A stretch of 64,000 nt of DNA from Bolinopsis microptera (GCF_026151205.1 NC_087084.1:1650312-1714311), one strand, 5' to 3'; shown: positions 11,006-21,195, counted from the first letter of the stretch. Translations and numbers: made by a program. The notes: generated by a model from the sequence alone, not told the origin.

Positions 11006-12524
11006 GGCAGTCTCCAAGAAGCTCGACTGGTCCATGGACCAGTGGTCCATGGACCACTATAGGTGGTCCATGGACCACTTCACCAAGGTACAGTGGTCCA
11101 TGGACCACCATAAGTCAACTCATGAAGATTATATCTAATTTTTTATTATCAATTGAAATTGGCATCTTTATGATTGCAATATGTATAATAAGTATTACAA
11201 AAGTAAATAACATACAATTTACATAGATAGAGGGAGAAGGTCGGAGCTCTTCCTCATCTCCTCTGTCTTTCTGAGAGAGGCAGAGTCCTCAAATAAACAG
11301 TATTTACATTGATCACACAGCTTGGTTCCCTTGAACTGATCAGCTAGGTGATGATAGTGTGAGGAGTCGACAAGCTTCATTTCTGCAACAAAACGCCACT
11401 TGTAGAACGTTGATCTGGGCATCTGAATCTGCTGAATAGCCTGCCTTGCGCTCGTCCCACTCTTCACCATCTCCAAAACAAGAGGATATTGTTGATGGAT
11501 TGCTGCTTCCATGTTCCTCCGTGTGGTATTCCTCCGTCTGATAGGTCCTGCCGAGCTCTCTGGTAGTGGTTGAGGAGGCGGTATCTCGATGAGGTTGAGG
11601 GGAGAGTCGACAGTTGGGGAGGTAGGTAGAGGAGAGGGGTCTCTAGGTAGCAGGTTCAGTGGATCGTCACCACTCTCTAATCTTTCGAGAATCTGCTCAG
11701 TGTGCACAGACAAATCCAGGTCTGTATCTGCGACTTGAGAAGGAGGAGCAGAGGACTCTGGAGCTATAAAGGTTGGTGGGAGTGGAGGAGAATCCGGAAC
11801 GTAGGTAGGGGAAGGAGGGGAAGGGGGAGGAGCAGTGGAGTCTCCAACAAGGTGGGTTGGGCAGAGCTTTCGTTCTGTGATAGTGACGGTTCTTTCGACA
11901 CCATCAAGGACTGTAATTGTAGGACCCGTTCTTTTCAGCACTGTGCAGTCGGGGCATCTGGAAGGAGGGACAGGGAGAGCTGTAGAATTAGTTGGGATAG
12001 GAGCGTCTATGTTGACAGGATCCATAGCAGCGCAGGATATAGAGGCATGGCGCTCACCACAGTGTGTGCAGAAGTTGGGGTGTGCAGCCAGGACAGGAAA
12101 GAGAGGACTTCAGAATACCACGTTGAAAGAGGAAATCCCTTGCATGCTCATCAGTATTTGTAATCCGATGGATTTCGTTGTGTAGTGAGTGGCTCATATT
12201 GAAAACACAGTAGTGGTGTACAAGTATCTGTCTTGTATATCGAAAACGACGATGGCTGTGTACCACAATTCATCTTATATATCTCTGCGACGTTTTTCGT
12301 AGTTAATACTGACATCTTGCAATCTTAGCGAAGAAGTCTACCGTATGATTGGATCATATGATAATGGAAGCTAAAGTGCTTGCTGATACCATGGACCTTG
12401 TTAAAGTGGTCCATGGACCACTTGTTCAGTGATAAGGTGGTCCATGGACCAGTGGTCCATGGACCACCTAGAGTGGTCCATAGACCAGTGGTCCATGGAC
12501 CAGTCGGGCTTCTTGTAAACTGCC
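11006..12524. mobile_element. 1.5-kb DNA transposon inserted in the helicase
   Basis: The ends are inverted: GGCAGT on the left and ACTGCC on the right, followed inward by matching AAGAAGC(T/C)CGAC. Direct copies of CATCGTTT (10,998-11,005 and 12,525-12,532) are an 8-bp target duplication. Each end carries a cluster of the 14-bp palindrome TGGTCCATGGACCA, about four copies left and five right, one with a mismatch. An 8-bp duplication fits hAT or P/Merlin-like groups; no known transposase is visible, so the family is open. Confidence 0.85.
11219..12025 (-). CDS. Transposon ORF with helix-turn-helix, unknown function
   Basis: 268 codons, wholly inside the inserted element. A CPDC...CPTH cysteine cluster lies near residues 24-58, followed by a long Pro/Ser-rich linker to about residue 165. 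Residues about 170-215 form a psq-like helix-turn-helix (VLEMVKSGTSARQAIQQIQM, then STFYKW). A further cysteine pair, CDQCKYC, lies near residue 236. The frame is open upstream of the ATG with another zinc-ribbon-like CTHCGERH, so the protein may be longer or spliced. It probably binds the element's DNA, perhaps the palindromic ends. No catalytic triad was recognised. Confidence 0.5.
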   Translation of the reverse strand: MDPVNIDAPIPTNSTALPVPPSRCPDCTVLKRTGPTITVLDGVERTVTITERKLCPTHLVGDSTAPPPSPPSPTYVPDSPPLPPTFIAPESSAPPSQVADTDLDLSVHTEQILERLESGDDPLNLLPRDPSPLPTSPTVDSPLNLIEIPPPQPLPESSAGPIRRRNTTRRNMEAAIHQQYPLVLEMVKSGTSARQAIQQIQMPRSTFYKWRFVAEMKLVDSSHYHHLADQFKGTKLCDQCKYCLFEDSASLRKTEEMRKSSDLLPLSM

Positions 12525-12532
12525 CATCGTTT

Positions 12533-13060
12533 AGGATATTGACTATCAAGGATTCGTCATGGGTCTTCATGATGTGCACTACAGTTTTGGGGCCATGAAT
12601 GAAATGGCCTGGTCGCTGTTCAGGTAAAACCATGAGTAAAGCATCCAAACTGTGAGAACTGAGTCCTGGACTTGTGTAATATCCAACAAACTGACTTCTT
12701 AGTATCGTCAGAATATTTGATAGGTCACAAGTATTTCTTAAGTTTTTAGATAGAGTTTTCAGTTGACCCGACGAGAAATGTTTAGCTAATGAACTTGCTA
12801 AGTTGAAGATATCCGCGTCTTCAGTGACGAACCAATACTGTGCAATGTCGCAAGCTATGCAGACAGTTTTAGAACATGATAGATTCAGCAATGTATCAAA
12901 CAGATCATTGTATTGTTCTAAGTCTTCCATCGTATTCCATCAAAACTTGAATATCGTCAACAAACACGTGATAATCTTGCAGCAAGCGGAGTGTATAATT
13001 TGTGAACCATGTAAGATTTACATATCCCGTTATTCGTACGATGATGACATGAAATTTTGA
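12533..13060 (-). pseudogene. Helicase middle segment (Walker B onward)
   Basis: YHVFVDDIQVLM, a Walker B, is read near 12,955-12,990. After a frame change, the frame from 12,930 gives QYWFVTEDAD, LRNTCDLSNIL and PGHFIHGPKTV, as in the second RecA lobe of SF1 helicases. The frame runs to ILND at 12,533, where the transposon enters. Confidence 0.55.
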
Positions 13061-14448
13061 TTTCCCATCCGATATCTGGACATGTAGATTTCCACAACGG
13101 TTCCATTAGCTTGGACAATCTGTATAATCTTTCCACACAAGATTACGGTTTTGCCAGCTCCTGCGGGTCCATTGATCCAAAATAAATTTTCACTTGAATT
13201 AAACAAGCTGGTTTGCTGAGAAGTTAAGTTTGATACTCCAACACATTCCTTGATTACTGCAGGGGCTGAGATAACACTGGGGTTTTTACCTTCGAAAGTG
13301 AACTTTCCACTTCGTAATTTTTCGCTAATGGTGACTATACACTGGTCCAAACTACATTTTTCTTTGTCAAATTTGTCCTTATCAGTACACCAAATCGCAA
13401 GTAACATGTTTCTTGCTTTCTTATGTTTGTTGAGCAACTCCTCTTGTGCATCGTCTTCATCCAAAATGATAGATTTAATGTTATTCTTCCACCATACACT
13501 GAAACTGTTAATTTCTTTATCTGTTAGGAGGAAATCTTCTGTTGTTTCCTCATCAGAACTTTCTTCTTCACTTGTTTCCTCTTCAAAACCATCTTGTAAA
13601 CCCTCATTAACAGTTTCTTTTTCTGTTGTTTCTTCTCCAGTCATCTCCTCTTTATTTGCATCACTTTCTGTTTCTTCTTCTTCTGTATCTTCTAATGAGG
13701 TCCCTTGTTGATTGCAGTTAGTTTGTTCAATGTTGTACCACTCTCTTTGAGATACAGATCTACTGTTTGGTGGTGAATGTTGGTTTTCAGTTTTGACTTC
13801 CAATAGATCTGTAATGTAATTAACTGATTTTTCTTCAGCAAGTTTTATAAGATGCTCTTCAAAAATGATTGAAGATATTTTTGCATCCGCCAACTGAAAC
13901 TCATTCTGGAAGTGCCTGCTGAAATTTGGATATGCAGTGAAGTGAAAGACAGTCATATTTTCATCGATACAGTGAATCAGTTCCTCCATTTTTTTCCTCT
14001 GATCCAGTGATTTGTGAAAGGTTCCATTCAAAGCTTGCAGCTGCTGTACCCTGTTAATTTCACTCACCTCAACTTGGTTTAATGCGGATTCATTGACCGT
14101 ATCTTTCACTCCTAGTGATGCCATGTCTTTAACTTCAATGATAACAGCATAGTTTCTGCCCAAGATCAAAAAGTCACATTCCCCTTCTTTGTTTCCAGCG
14201 TTTTTCCCTTTACACTTTGGACATCCCTTCCGGACATGATTTTGGTCACACAAGCGATATTGGTGGTGTGTGTACTCGAAGTTATGGAGAACAATAAAAT
14301 GTTCGTCGAGTTTTTCTAGAGCACGGTAAACCCTGACTTCAGCCTCATAGTTTGACTGTCGTTGTCTGTCGTCCTTGAAATTAGCTCCTGTTTGATCGTC
14401 ATTGGGATATACATCAATATAAGTTTGTTCTGGGGCTCTAGGAAACAT
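13030..14448 (-). CDS. Helicase N-terminal half: NERD, acidic linker, Walker A
   Basis: 472 codons from the ATG at 14,446-14,448. Residues about 30-160 hold NERD hallmarks: an early Glu-rich helix (YEAEVRVYRAL), GECDFLI then VIIEVK, the D..ExK nuclease core. A zinc-knuckle-like CDQNH...CPKCKG precedes the core. Residues about 250-310 are Glu/Thr/Ser-rich and low-complexity. GPAGAGKTVIL near residue 440 is Walker A. The open frame ends soon after Walker A, which is too early for a helicase, so it continues in another frame. The upstream in-frame stretch to about 14,520 (FRQLNGEISKEW) starts after TTTTAG and is probably coding too. Confidence 0.65.
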   Translation of the reverse strand: MFPRAPEQTYIDVYPNDDQTGANFKDDRQRQSNYEAEVRVYRALEKLDEHFIVLHNFEYTHHQYRLCDQNHVRKGCPKCKGKNAGNKEGECDFLILGRNYAVIIEVKDMASLGVKDTVNESALNQVEVSEINRVQQLQALNGTFHKSLDQRKKMEELIHCIDENMTVFHFTAYPNFSRHFQNEFQLADAKISSIIFEEHLIKLAEEKSVNYITDLLEVKTENQHSPPNSRSVSQREWYNIEQTNCNQQGTSLEDTEEEETESDANKEEMTGEETTEKETVNEGLQDGFEEETSEEESSDEETTEDFLLTDKEINSFSVWWKNNIKSIILDEDDAQEELLNKHKKARNMLLAIWCTDKDKFDKEKCSLDQCIVTISEKLRSGKFTFEGKNPSVISAPAVIKECVGVSNLTSQQTSLFNSSENLFWINGPAGAGKTVILCGKIIQIVQANGTVVEIYMSRYRMGNQNFMSSSYE

Positions 14449-14520
14449 GACTAACAGAAAGCTTCGAAGATTTCTTGTCCATTCTTTAGATATTTCTCCA
14501 TTTAATTGTCGGAAATCTAA

Positions 14521-15027
14521 AAGTAAAATTACATTGATTCAAGAAATTAAGAGATTTTCTAATTCTATTTGAAAATGAACGTCTTTCGTACTTGCATTGA
14601 AAGATTGAATGGCATAAGTAAACTTGTGCAAAACAACAAGACGAAGGAAATATTTCGTAGAAACAAGAATTTAACTGAAAATAGAATAATTTGACAAATG
14701 AAATATAACTTTTTAAAAACGAATACAATTTTTTTTTGAACAGTATACACATAAAAATGTAAATTATTCAAACAATATACACATAATTGTCACAATTACA
14801 GTATACACATAATGTCACAATGACCCTAATAAAGATAACCCTTCAAAAACTCAATATTTATATAATATCTCAAATATTGTGTATTGGAAGAAACATTTGA
14901 AAATCACCCTAATTGACCTTGTATGTGGCTCCAAGTTCAAATCTAAACTATCTATATTAACAAAGTTTTTTTCGCACCTCTGTATCCCAAATAAAATAAA
15001 ACTGAATAAATAAGCCGTACAGCGTAC
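14521..15027. other. AT-rich intergenic sequence
   Basis: Very AT-rich with two overlapping low-complexity open frames (rich in Phe, Lys, Leu) that have no domain. A small duplication of a CATATACACATAA-type motif lies near 14,745-14,810. Nothing else seen. Confidence 0.5.
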
Positions 15028-15066
15028 ACAATTCGCTGAGCTAACTGTAGTAGCTCAGCAAATTGT
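15028..15066. other. Hairpin-forming inverted repeat
   Basis: ACAATTCGCTGAGCTA, a 7-base loop, then its inverse with one mismatch (16-bp arms). Confidence 0.8.
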
Positions 15067-15159
15067 AATTGTGTTGTGTATTGTGTAACTGGTTTACTAG
15101 CATTTTATTTGGTTTAAAGCACTTTGACATGTTGATGTGAAGTTAGTGGCTTTTACTAA

Positions 15160-15280
15160 TTAGCTCACCCAAAAAGTATTACGTGAATTTGGTTTTATTG
15201 TTTTGCAGCCGAACAATACCAAATACGGTTTTACGTAAACCCCAATCCAAACCCTAACCCTAACTTTAATGTTTAATCCT
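15160..15280. repeat. Dispersed repeat with CCCTAA tract
   Basis: Starts CTCACCCAAAAAGTATTACG and ends in CCCTAACCCTAAC. A related segment occurs at about 33,055-33,200, and a TTAGGG-bearing one in the opposite sense at about 34,960-35,070. The hexamer is telomere-like but the tract is only two or three units, so it is part of an interspersed repeat, not a telomere. Confidence 0.55.
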
Positions 15281-15422
15281 GAATTGTATGACAACCTACC
15301 AGGACGCGCGCCGAGTTGGACTCGTCGACGGTCCTGGAACAAATATTTTACGAGTACCACCCGTTAAGGGCCGCGCCGCAAAATGCGCTACTGGGCCGGC
15401 CTTGTTTCACATAGCCATGTGT

Positions 15423-16478
15423 ATACGCGTACTGCGCGACGCGCTTGTTTCACAAGTTGAATATAAACTATAAAGTTGAATATATCCTCCTTTGCGTTCG
15501 GCGGTCGCGCGCTACTGCAAGCGAGAGGGCTTTGGTTAGAGCAAGGGCCTTGCCGAGCTGCGAAGAATTGACATCGTCAATTAAAAAGCACTTTGATATA
15601 TTGATGTGAAGTTTGTTAAGAACCATATACTTTCTCATAAATGATTTTAAATAAAAATTAACATCGTTGATATGATAACAGTAGGGGGTGCACCATAAAA
15701 ATAAACTTGCTCGGATTTTAAATTTTTTTGTACCATTGTTTTCTAGAGACTGTGAGAATTTTCACAATACTAAATTTGTCATACCTTTTTTGGAAAGATC
15801 AGTGAGTTTCGCCTAGGTGCCATATTTGATGGTGCGCGGCTTTTGGAGCAAAATTAGCTGTAAAACTCGCGTAATTTGACCAAATTTGACCAAATTCGTT
15901 GATTTTTGTCGTATTATTTGGATATATCTTCAGTTCCTTGAATGAGATCATTTTGAAAATTGGCGAAGACCTTCCAATAGGGCTTTCACAACTGTCCGAA
16001 AAATTTGGTGGATATCGGAGTTGATATAGTGATCAAAATGGAGCAAAATACGCTGCTTTCAGCTGTAACATAATGTCTGATGGTTGGATATGCTTTAAAC
16101 TTTTCGGACACTTTCCTTGTAAGTCTATGAGTAAGCTTACCAATTTTTGTTGCAATCGGAGGTCGGGAACGATACTTAATATCTATTTGTTTGAAGAAAA
16201 TTGTGCTGGCCGAAATTAGCGCTAAAAAACCATCTTACAGTCGGCACGCGCGGCTCACTGTCGATGGCGCACTACCTAATAACAGAAAATATTCACAAAA
16301 TTATTTTTTTGTTTAATTCTATTTTATTATAGTCACTACGCAAAAATACATTTTAATATTTGTAAGCTAATATACAACAACAGCTTTTGCTTTGCTTTAT
16401 ATCCAAAGCCCTCTCGCTGGCATGCAGTAGGCGCGCGCAACCGCCGTAAAACAAGCGCGTCACGCAGTACTCGTAGAC
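15423..16478. mobile_element. Outer inverted-repeat element with nested MITE
   Basis: Left arm at about 15,423-15,534 and right arm at about 16,402-16,478 are inverse copies. Shared blocks include GACGCGCTTGTTT, GCGCGC and GCGAGAGGGCTTTGG, with small gaps. A 597-bp MITE sits between them, so this element is older. The exact ends and target duplication are not clear. Confidence 0.6.
15682..16278 (+). mobile_element. 597-bp MITE, copy A
   Basis: Bounded by imperfect inverted ends (TAGGGGGTGCACCAT left; inverse of the right end TAGGTAGTGCGCCAT). Flanked by the 7-bp direct repeat ATAACAG at 15,675-15,681 and 16,279-16,285. No coding capacity. An opposite-strand copy lies at 30,631-31,219. Confidence 0.88.
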
Positions 16479-16604
16479 TATTGTATCACGTCGTGACCCC
16501 CACGGTCGTAAAGACGTAAACAGAATGCTTCCCGAAATCAGCACAATGAAGGGAACAAGATACTGTTGGAATTTCAATTATTCATATTCCACCCGTAGTC
16601 CTTA

Positions 16605-16640
16605 CCTGGGGACCCCAGGCTATTATCAATTATGTTCATA
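16605..16640. repeat. Fragment of the 34.6-kb MITE family
   Basis: TTACCTGGGGACCCCAGGCT and the following ATTATnnnnATTATGTTCATA match the end of the MITE at 34,638-34,830. Confidence 0.6.
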
Positions 16641-16795
16641 ACAGAATAAAGATTCGGCGGAATGACAGGCTGAGCGCCGCCCAGTAACCGTAGTCCCTAC
16701 TCTAGATGTCCTGTTACAAAGTAAATTGTGTAAGGAGGAAGACAACTGTTTAGACTTTTTATACACTTACATAATGAAAAAGGAATATTCAGTAT

Positions 16796-17636
16796 ATAGT
16801 ATTCAGTATTCAGTATTCAGTATTCAGTATTCAGTATTCAGTATTCAGTATTCAGTATTCAGTATTCAGTATTCAGTATTCAGTATTCAGTATTCAGTAT
16901 TCAGTATTCAGTATTCAGTATTCAGTATTCAGTATTCAGTATTCAGTATTCAGTATTCAGTATTCAGTATTCAGTATTCAGTATTCAGTATTCAGTATTC
17001 AGTATTCAGTATTCAGTATTCAGTATTCAGTATTCAGTATTCAGTATTCAGTATTCAGTATTCAGTATTCAGTATTCAGTATTCAGTATTCAGTATTCAG
17101 TATTCAGTATTCAGTATTCAGTATTCAGTATTCAGTATTCAGTATTCAGTATTCAGTATTCAGTATTCCGTATTCCGTATTCAGTATTCAGTATTCAGTA
17201 TTCAGTATTCAGTATTCAGTATTCAGTATTCAGTATTCAGTATTCAGTATTCAGTATTCAGTATTCAGTATTCAGTATTCCGTATTCCGTATTCAGTATT
17301 CAGTATATAGTATTCAGTATTCAGTATTCAGTATTGAGTATTCAGTATTCAGTATTCAGTATTCAGTATTCAGTATTCAGTATTCAGTATTCAGTATTTA
17401 GTATTCAGCATTCAGTATTCAGTATTCAGTATTCAGTATTCAGTATTCAGTATTCAGTATTCAGTATTCAGTATTCAGTATTCAGTATTCAGTATTCAGT
17501 ATTCAGTATTCAGTATTCAGTATTCAGTATTCAGTATTCAGTATTCAGTATTCAGTATTCAGTATTCAGTATTCAGTATTCAGTATTCAGTATTCAGTAT
17601 TCAGTATTCAGTATTCAGTATTCAGTATTCAGTATT
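16796..17636. repeat. Heptamer array (CAGTATT)n, about 0.84 kb
   Basis: About 120 copies of CAGTATT with a few variants (CCGTATT in pairs at about 17,166 and 17,279; single changes near 17,305, 17,334, 17,398). Seven is not a multiple of three, so each strand translates as one heptapeptide cycle (YSVFSIQ) whichever frame is used. The long open frames here are artefacts of this. Confidence 0.97.
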
Positions 17637-17929
17637 ACTGCTGAAGGATTTAACCTTATCTTACACAAGACAATACTCCGCTCACAAAATACTAGGAAAC
17701 AAAACATCAATCGATGAACTGCTAACAGACACCAAGCAAATAATGTAGCAAAGTTCCAGCTGTTGTCCCGAAATGGTACCTACACTCTAGTTAAATTAAG
17801 TAAACACATTAGTCATTATCTCACTTTATCAGTGTGAACGTGTACACTATACATTAAACGACTTGTGCTGTGTAATGAATGTGTTAAGTTATCTGGTATA
17901 ACGTTAGATAAAATGATCTGGAGGTCAGC

Positions 17930-18390
17930 TGATGTGAAAAACGGTCACGTGACTCATCCAGCTCCACAAAACAACCTCATATAGAGCTGTGGAGAACTGG
18001 TCACATGGTTTCACAGAACAAGTCACAGCATCTGTTTGTTTAGCGGAGTCGTTTGATTGATACATGGTGTAGTTTGCTTCAACTTCAGCTGCTGCCAAGC
18101 TCCAGACAGGACGTTTGTAAATAGGGGTCTTCTTTACACGTGTCATTTTCTTCTCTGGTGCTGAACTACTGTTACCGGTATCAACAGTGGCAAGTGGATT
18201 TGTAGCAGCATTGCTGGTAGAAGGTTGATCACGGGAAGTAGCTCAGTAAGGATAATCGGTGAGCTGGAGCTAGGGTCTGGCGAATCAGGCACTGATACTG
18301 GTCTGTTCTCGGGTAAATTAATAACAACAACAAGGTTATCTTTATCTGCGTCAGCTGCTCGCGGCTGTTTACCCTTCCTTACTTTTTTAG
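17930..18390 (-). other. Possible degenerate coding fragment, unknown
   Basis: The minus strand reads a Pro/Ser-rich stretch (NRPVSVPDSPDPSSSSP) that shifts frame into APEKKMTRVKKTPIYKRPVW and a 50-residue tail. It may be a piece of a retroelement ORF, as LINE sequence follows at 18,497. No domain recognised. Confidence 0.3.
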
Positions 18391-18496
18391 TTTAACCCTC
18401 TGCATACGTTATTTTAATAACAATATAATTTACAACAATGTATATCGACAAGATTTGAATCATCAATTAATTGAGTCCATGGGACCTTACCCTTTC

Positions 18497-19190
18497 TTAC
18501 TCCGTTTGTAACATGGATTGTTGAAGGTGCATCTTCAAATTCAAATGGTTTATGTTACGCTTTGATTTTCTTAGTCCTGTTATACAAAATAACATGAAAT
18601 TAGGCCATTCGTCTTCGATGTTTTCTTTTTGCTGATCGATGAGTATAGTTTTTATACAAGTTTTGTAAATGTTCAGGTTAAATAGACTAGGTGGGGAAGT
18701 TGCTGCAACATTATATCGGTTTATTTCTAATAATGGACCTTTAAAAAATACTGAGTTGTTGTAAGGGTATTGACCATACTTTTCTGACCATTGTGTAGTG
18801 AGAATAGAATCCGGGTTAGTATTAAATAATGGTGCGCTTTTGGGAATTGTTTTCTTGAGAGACAATGGTACTACATTAGGAAAGTTTTTCAATTTATGCA
18901 TTAAAATGAGTGCGTTCTTTACAATGATACTGTGTACTGTCAATATTTTATGTGAGTGAAAACCAGACTTGGTACTTGATGGGGGGATACCCTCCGTGTA
19001 CCAGTAATTGACGAAACCAGGTAATACTGCTCGAAGGCCCATTTTCTGTTTTACAAAAAGTGATTCAATATGAGACTTGGCAGCAAAACCCCATACAAGG
19101 CTGCAATAATTAAGGTGTGACTGCACAAAACTTTGATAAATTTGAAGACGTGCCGTGACAAGTTTACTCTTTCCCACTGCATTTTTTAAA
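18497..19190 (-). mobile_element. LINE ORF2 C-terminal fragment
   Basis: 226-residue open frame. LQIYQSFVQSHLNYCSLVWG is the standard post-RT (thumb) motif, followed by the typical tail to a stop. The 5' side is cut off and joins directly to the 19.2-kb repeat. Confidence 0.75.
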
Positions 19191-20175
19191 CTATGTTATT
19201 TTGCTTAATTAGATCGTGGTAGCGTCTGGGTGGCTAAATGTAATTTGCAACGTAATTATAAAGTTTCTGCAAAATAATATCGGACAACATTTGTCGGTCC
19301 TTCAAATCATTGATCTCGAGCAGAATAAATTCGATTATGATATAAAGCAGATCAAGGTCACCGCAATATATCGAGGACCAGAATTTTTCAAATAACTTCA
19401 CAACTCAAAAGCTCTTAACTTTCGTCTGATGATGACCGTGTGCGCGTGAGTTGCCGAATTTCATTGTGTGTTTCTATTGTGTATGCGAGTACCCTTAACT
19501 TGATGCATTGTTCATCACAATACTTAGTTTGTTCTCAATCTGTGATTAGTTGTAAGCAACATCTATTCGTCATATTTTAATCTTTATTTGTAGCTAATGA
19601 TGTACAGCATGAATGTTTTTGTAATAGTTATTTCATTTGTTGCCAGTCTGGTAACCTAACTATTCGATGATCTACAAAAATATGACTGATTTTAAGCAGC
19701 ATTGCGCTGTTTTATTTAATATCGCATTCTGCCAACATTGGTATACCTACTTTAAATTCGTGTGTATATTTGGAACCTCTCGTTATTAGGGCAGTGTTTT
19801 ATATCAACAGTGGAATTTAAATAATGCCCCTTGACAAAACACAAGTTAAAAATTATGCAGGTAAACAAGTTTTGGTGCCGTCACAAGTTTACTTTATTAT
19901 TAGCTTTTTTCCGCTGTTATATTTTGTTAACTATGTTATTTTGACTAATTAGATCGTGGTAGCGTCTGGGTGGCTAAATGTAATTTGCACCGTAATTATA
20001 AAGTTTCTGCAAAATAGTATCGGAAAAATTTGTCGGTTATTCAAATCATTGATCTCGAGCAGAATAAATTCGATTATTATATAAAGCAGATCAAGGTCAC
20101 CGCAATATATCGAGGACCGGAATTTTTCAAATAACTCCACAACTCAAAAGCTCTTAACTTTCGTCTGATGATGAA
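19191..20175. repeat. Dispersed repeat family, copy 1 (plus an extra part)
   Basis: 19,206-19,435 and 19,946-20,175 are direct copies of a roughly 225-bp block starting TTAGATCGTGGTAGCGTCTG. From 19,455 a second block (TGTATGCGAGTACCC... to ATGCAGGTAAACAAG) leads into the second copy. The whole 19,455-20,175 unit recurs at 22,675-23,395. No coding role recognised; probably LINE-derived as it touches the LINE tail. Confidence 0.75.
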
Positions 20176-20869
20176 ATAGTCACGCGTATTATATAAAGCC
20201 AAGTACATATTTGGAGGAGAGCTTACATATGAATGCAGTCACTAACTGGTAGAGAGCAGTGACTTTTAGCAGCATCGTACTCTGTTTTAGTTGTCACAAC
20301 ATTTCTACACGCATAAGGTAGTTTTTTAAATTTATTATCAGGCCGAGAAATTTTGTGTCTTTAATTAATTTTAAGAACTGTTGCATAACTCATTTTTGGA
20401 TACATTTATTCAAAATACAATAGTTTGATAATAGTTTTGCCACGCTTAGGAATATGACGGTCATGTTCAATCATATTTGGGAGGAGCCAAACTAGGAGCC
20501 AACTGGGAGCAGATTAGACATTTGGTCCGTTGACTGGTCCGGTCTGTTTTAATTAGCAATATCTTGCCCTGCCGAATTTGTTCCTTGAACAATCAGGATT
20601 CATTTTACATCATGTGTGTACATTAAAGTCGTTTTACATTTGGTTGTAATTAGTGAGCTTTGTTGTCAGCTGTTGTGAAATGGGCCACGAACTGGATGTT
20701 AAGGAATACTGATAGGAACCGACCGGATATCCGGCTGAATCCGGATCTGGCCGGATATCTGGCCTAAATATCCGGTTCCGGTTCTGCCTCTGGTCCGGTT
20801 TCAAAAAATTTCGCCGGATATTTAAATAAAAAATGTATCTTTAAAATCTTGAAATGCATATTTTGCGAG
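20176..20869. other. Non-coding, with a CCGG-rich patch
   Basis: AT-rich and without exons, except a roughly 130-bp patch at 20,715-20,830 with several CCGGATAT/ATATCCGG motifs. Confidence 0.5.
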
Positions 20870-21195
20870 TATCCTTAATTTAATGTTATTCATAACAATA
20901 CTCAATATGTGATTAGTCATTAGTTGTAAGCAAAAGAGGAGGAGAATTTATATCTTTATATATATGAAACGTCAGTAACTAGTAGACAGTAACCAGGGGA
21001 CAGTGACTGATCAGCAGCATCGCGCTGTTTTATTTAGTATCGCATTCTACCAACATGGGTACCTACTCTAAACTCGTTTGTATATTTGGAACCTCTCGTT
21101 ATTAGGGTAGTGTTTTATATCAACAGTGAAATTTTAGTAATGCCCCTTGACAATAAACGAGTTAAAAGATATGCAGGTATACAAAATGGTAAGTT
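20870..21195. repeat. Dispersed repeat family, copy 2 (partial)
   Basis: Shares GAGTATCCTTAA, CATCGCGCTGTTTTATTTAG, GGAACCTCTCGTTATTAGGG and ATGCCCCTTGACAA with copies 1 and 3. The 225-bp end block is absent. Confidence 0.75.

Larger units (their letters stand above)
10624..14520 (-). pseudogene. NERD-domain superfamily 1 helicase, broken
   Basis: The minus strand encodes a NERD nuclease-like domain, an acidic linker, a Walker A, a Walker B and UvrD/DNA2-like C-terminal motifs, in that order. The pieces are 13030-14448 (upstream half), about 12945-13060 (Walker B segment in another frame), 12533-12930 (middle) and 10624-11005 (C-terminal part). A DNA transposon with an 8-bp target duplication separates the last two; removing it and one TSD copy restores an open frame across the site. 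Two more frame changes, near 13,045 and 12,945, are frameshifts or unrecognised short introns. NERD plus SF1 helicase fusions act on nucleic acids; the substrate here is unknown. Upstream of the first ATG the frame stays open to an AG at about 14,520, so the start may lie in an earlier exon. Confidence 0.65.

Noticed and set aside
11702-12185. Plus-strand ORFs of 153 and 116 codons
   Set aside because: Antisense of the transposon ORF. Composition follows the complementary Pro/Ser-rich codons.
13250-13711. Ser-rich plus-strand ORF of 153 codons
   Set aside because: It is the antisense shadow of the acidic linker of the helicase.
15240-15262. Telomeric repeat or chromosome end
   Set aside because: Only two or three CCCTAA units within an interspersed repeat that recurs at 33.1 and 35.0 kb.
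16726-17717. Long plus-strand ORFs of 194 and 127 codons with a YSVFSIQ repeat
   Set aside because: They are only the translation of the heptamer array and would be open in any frame.
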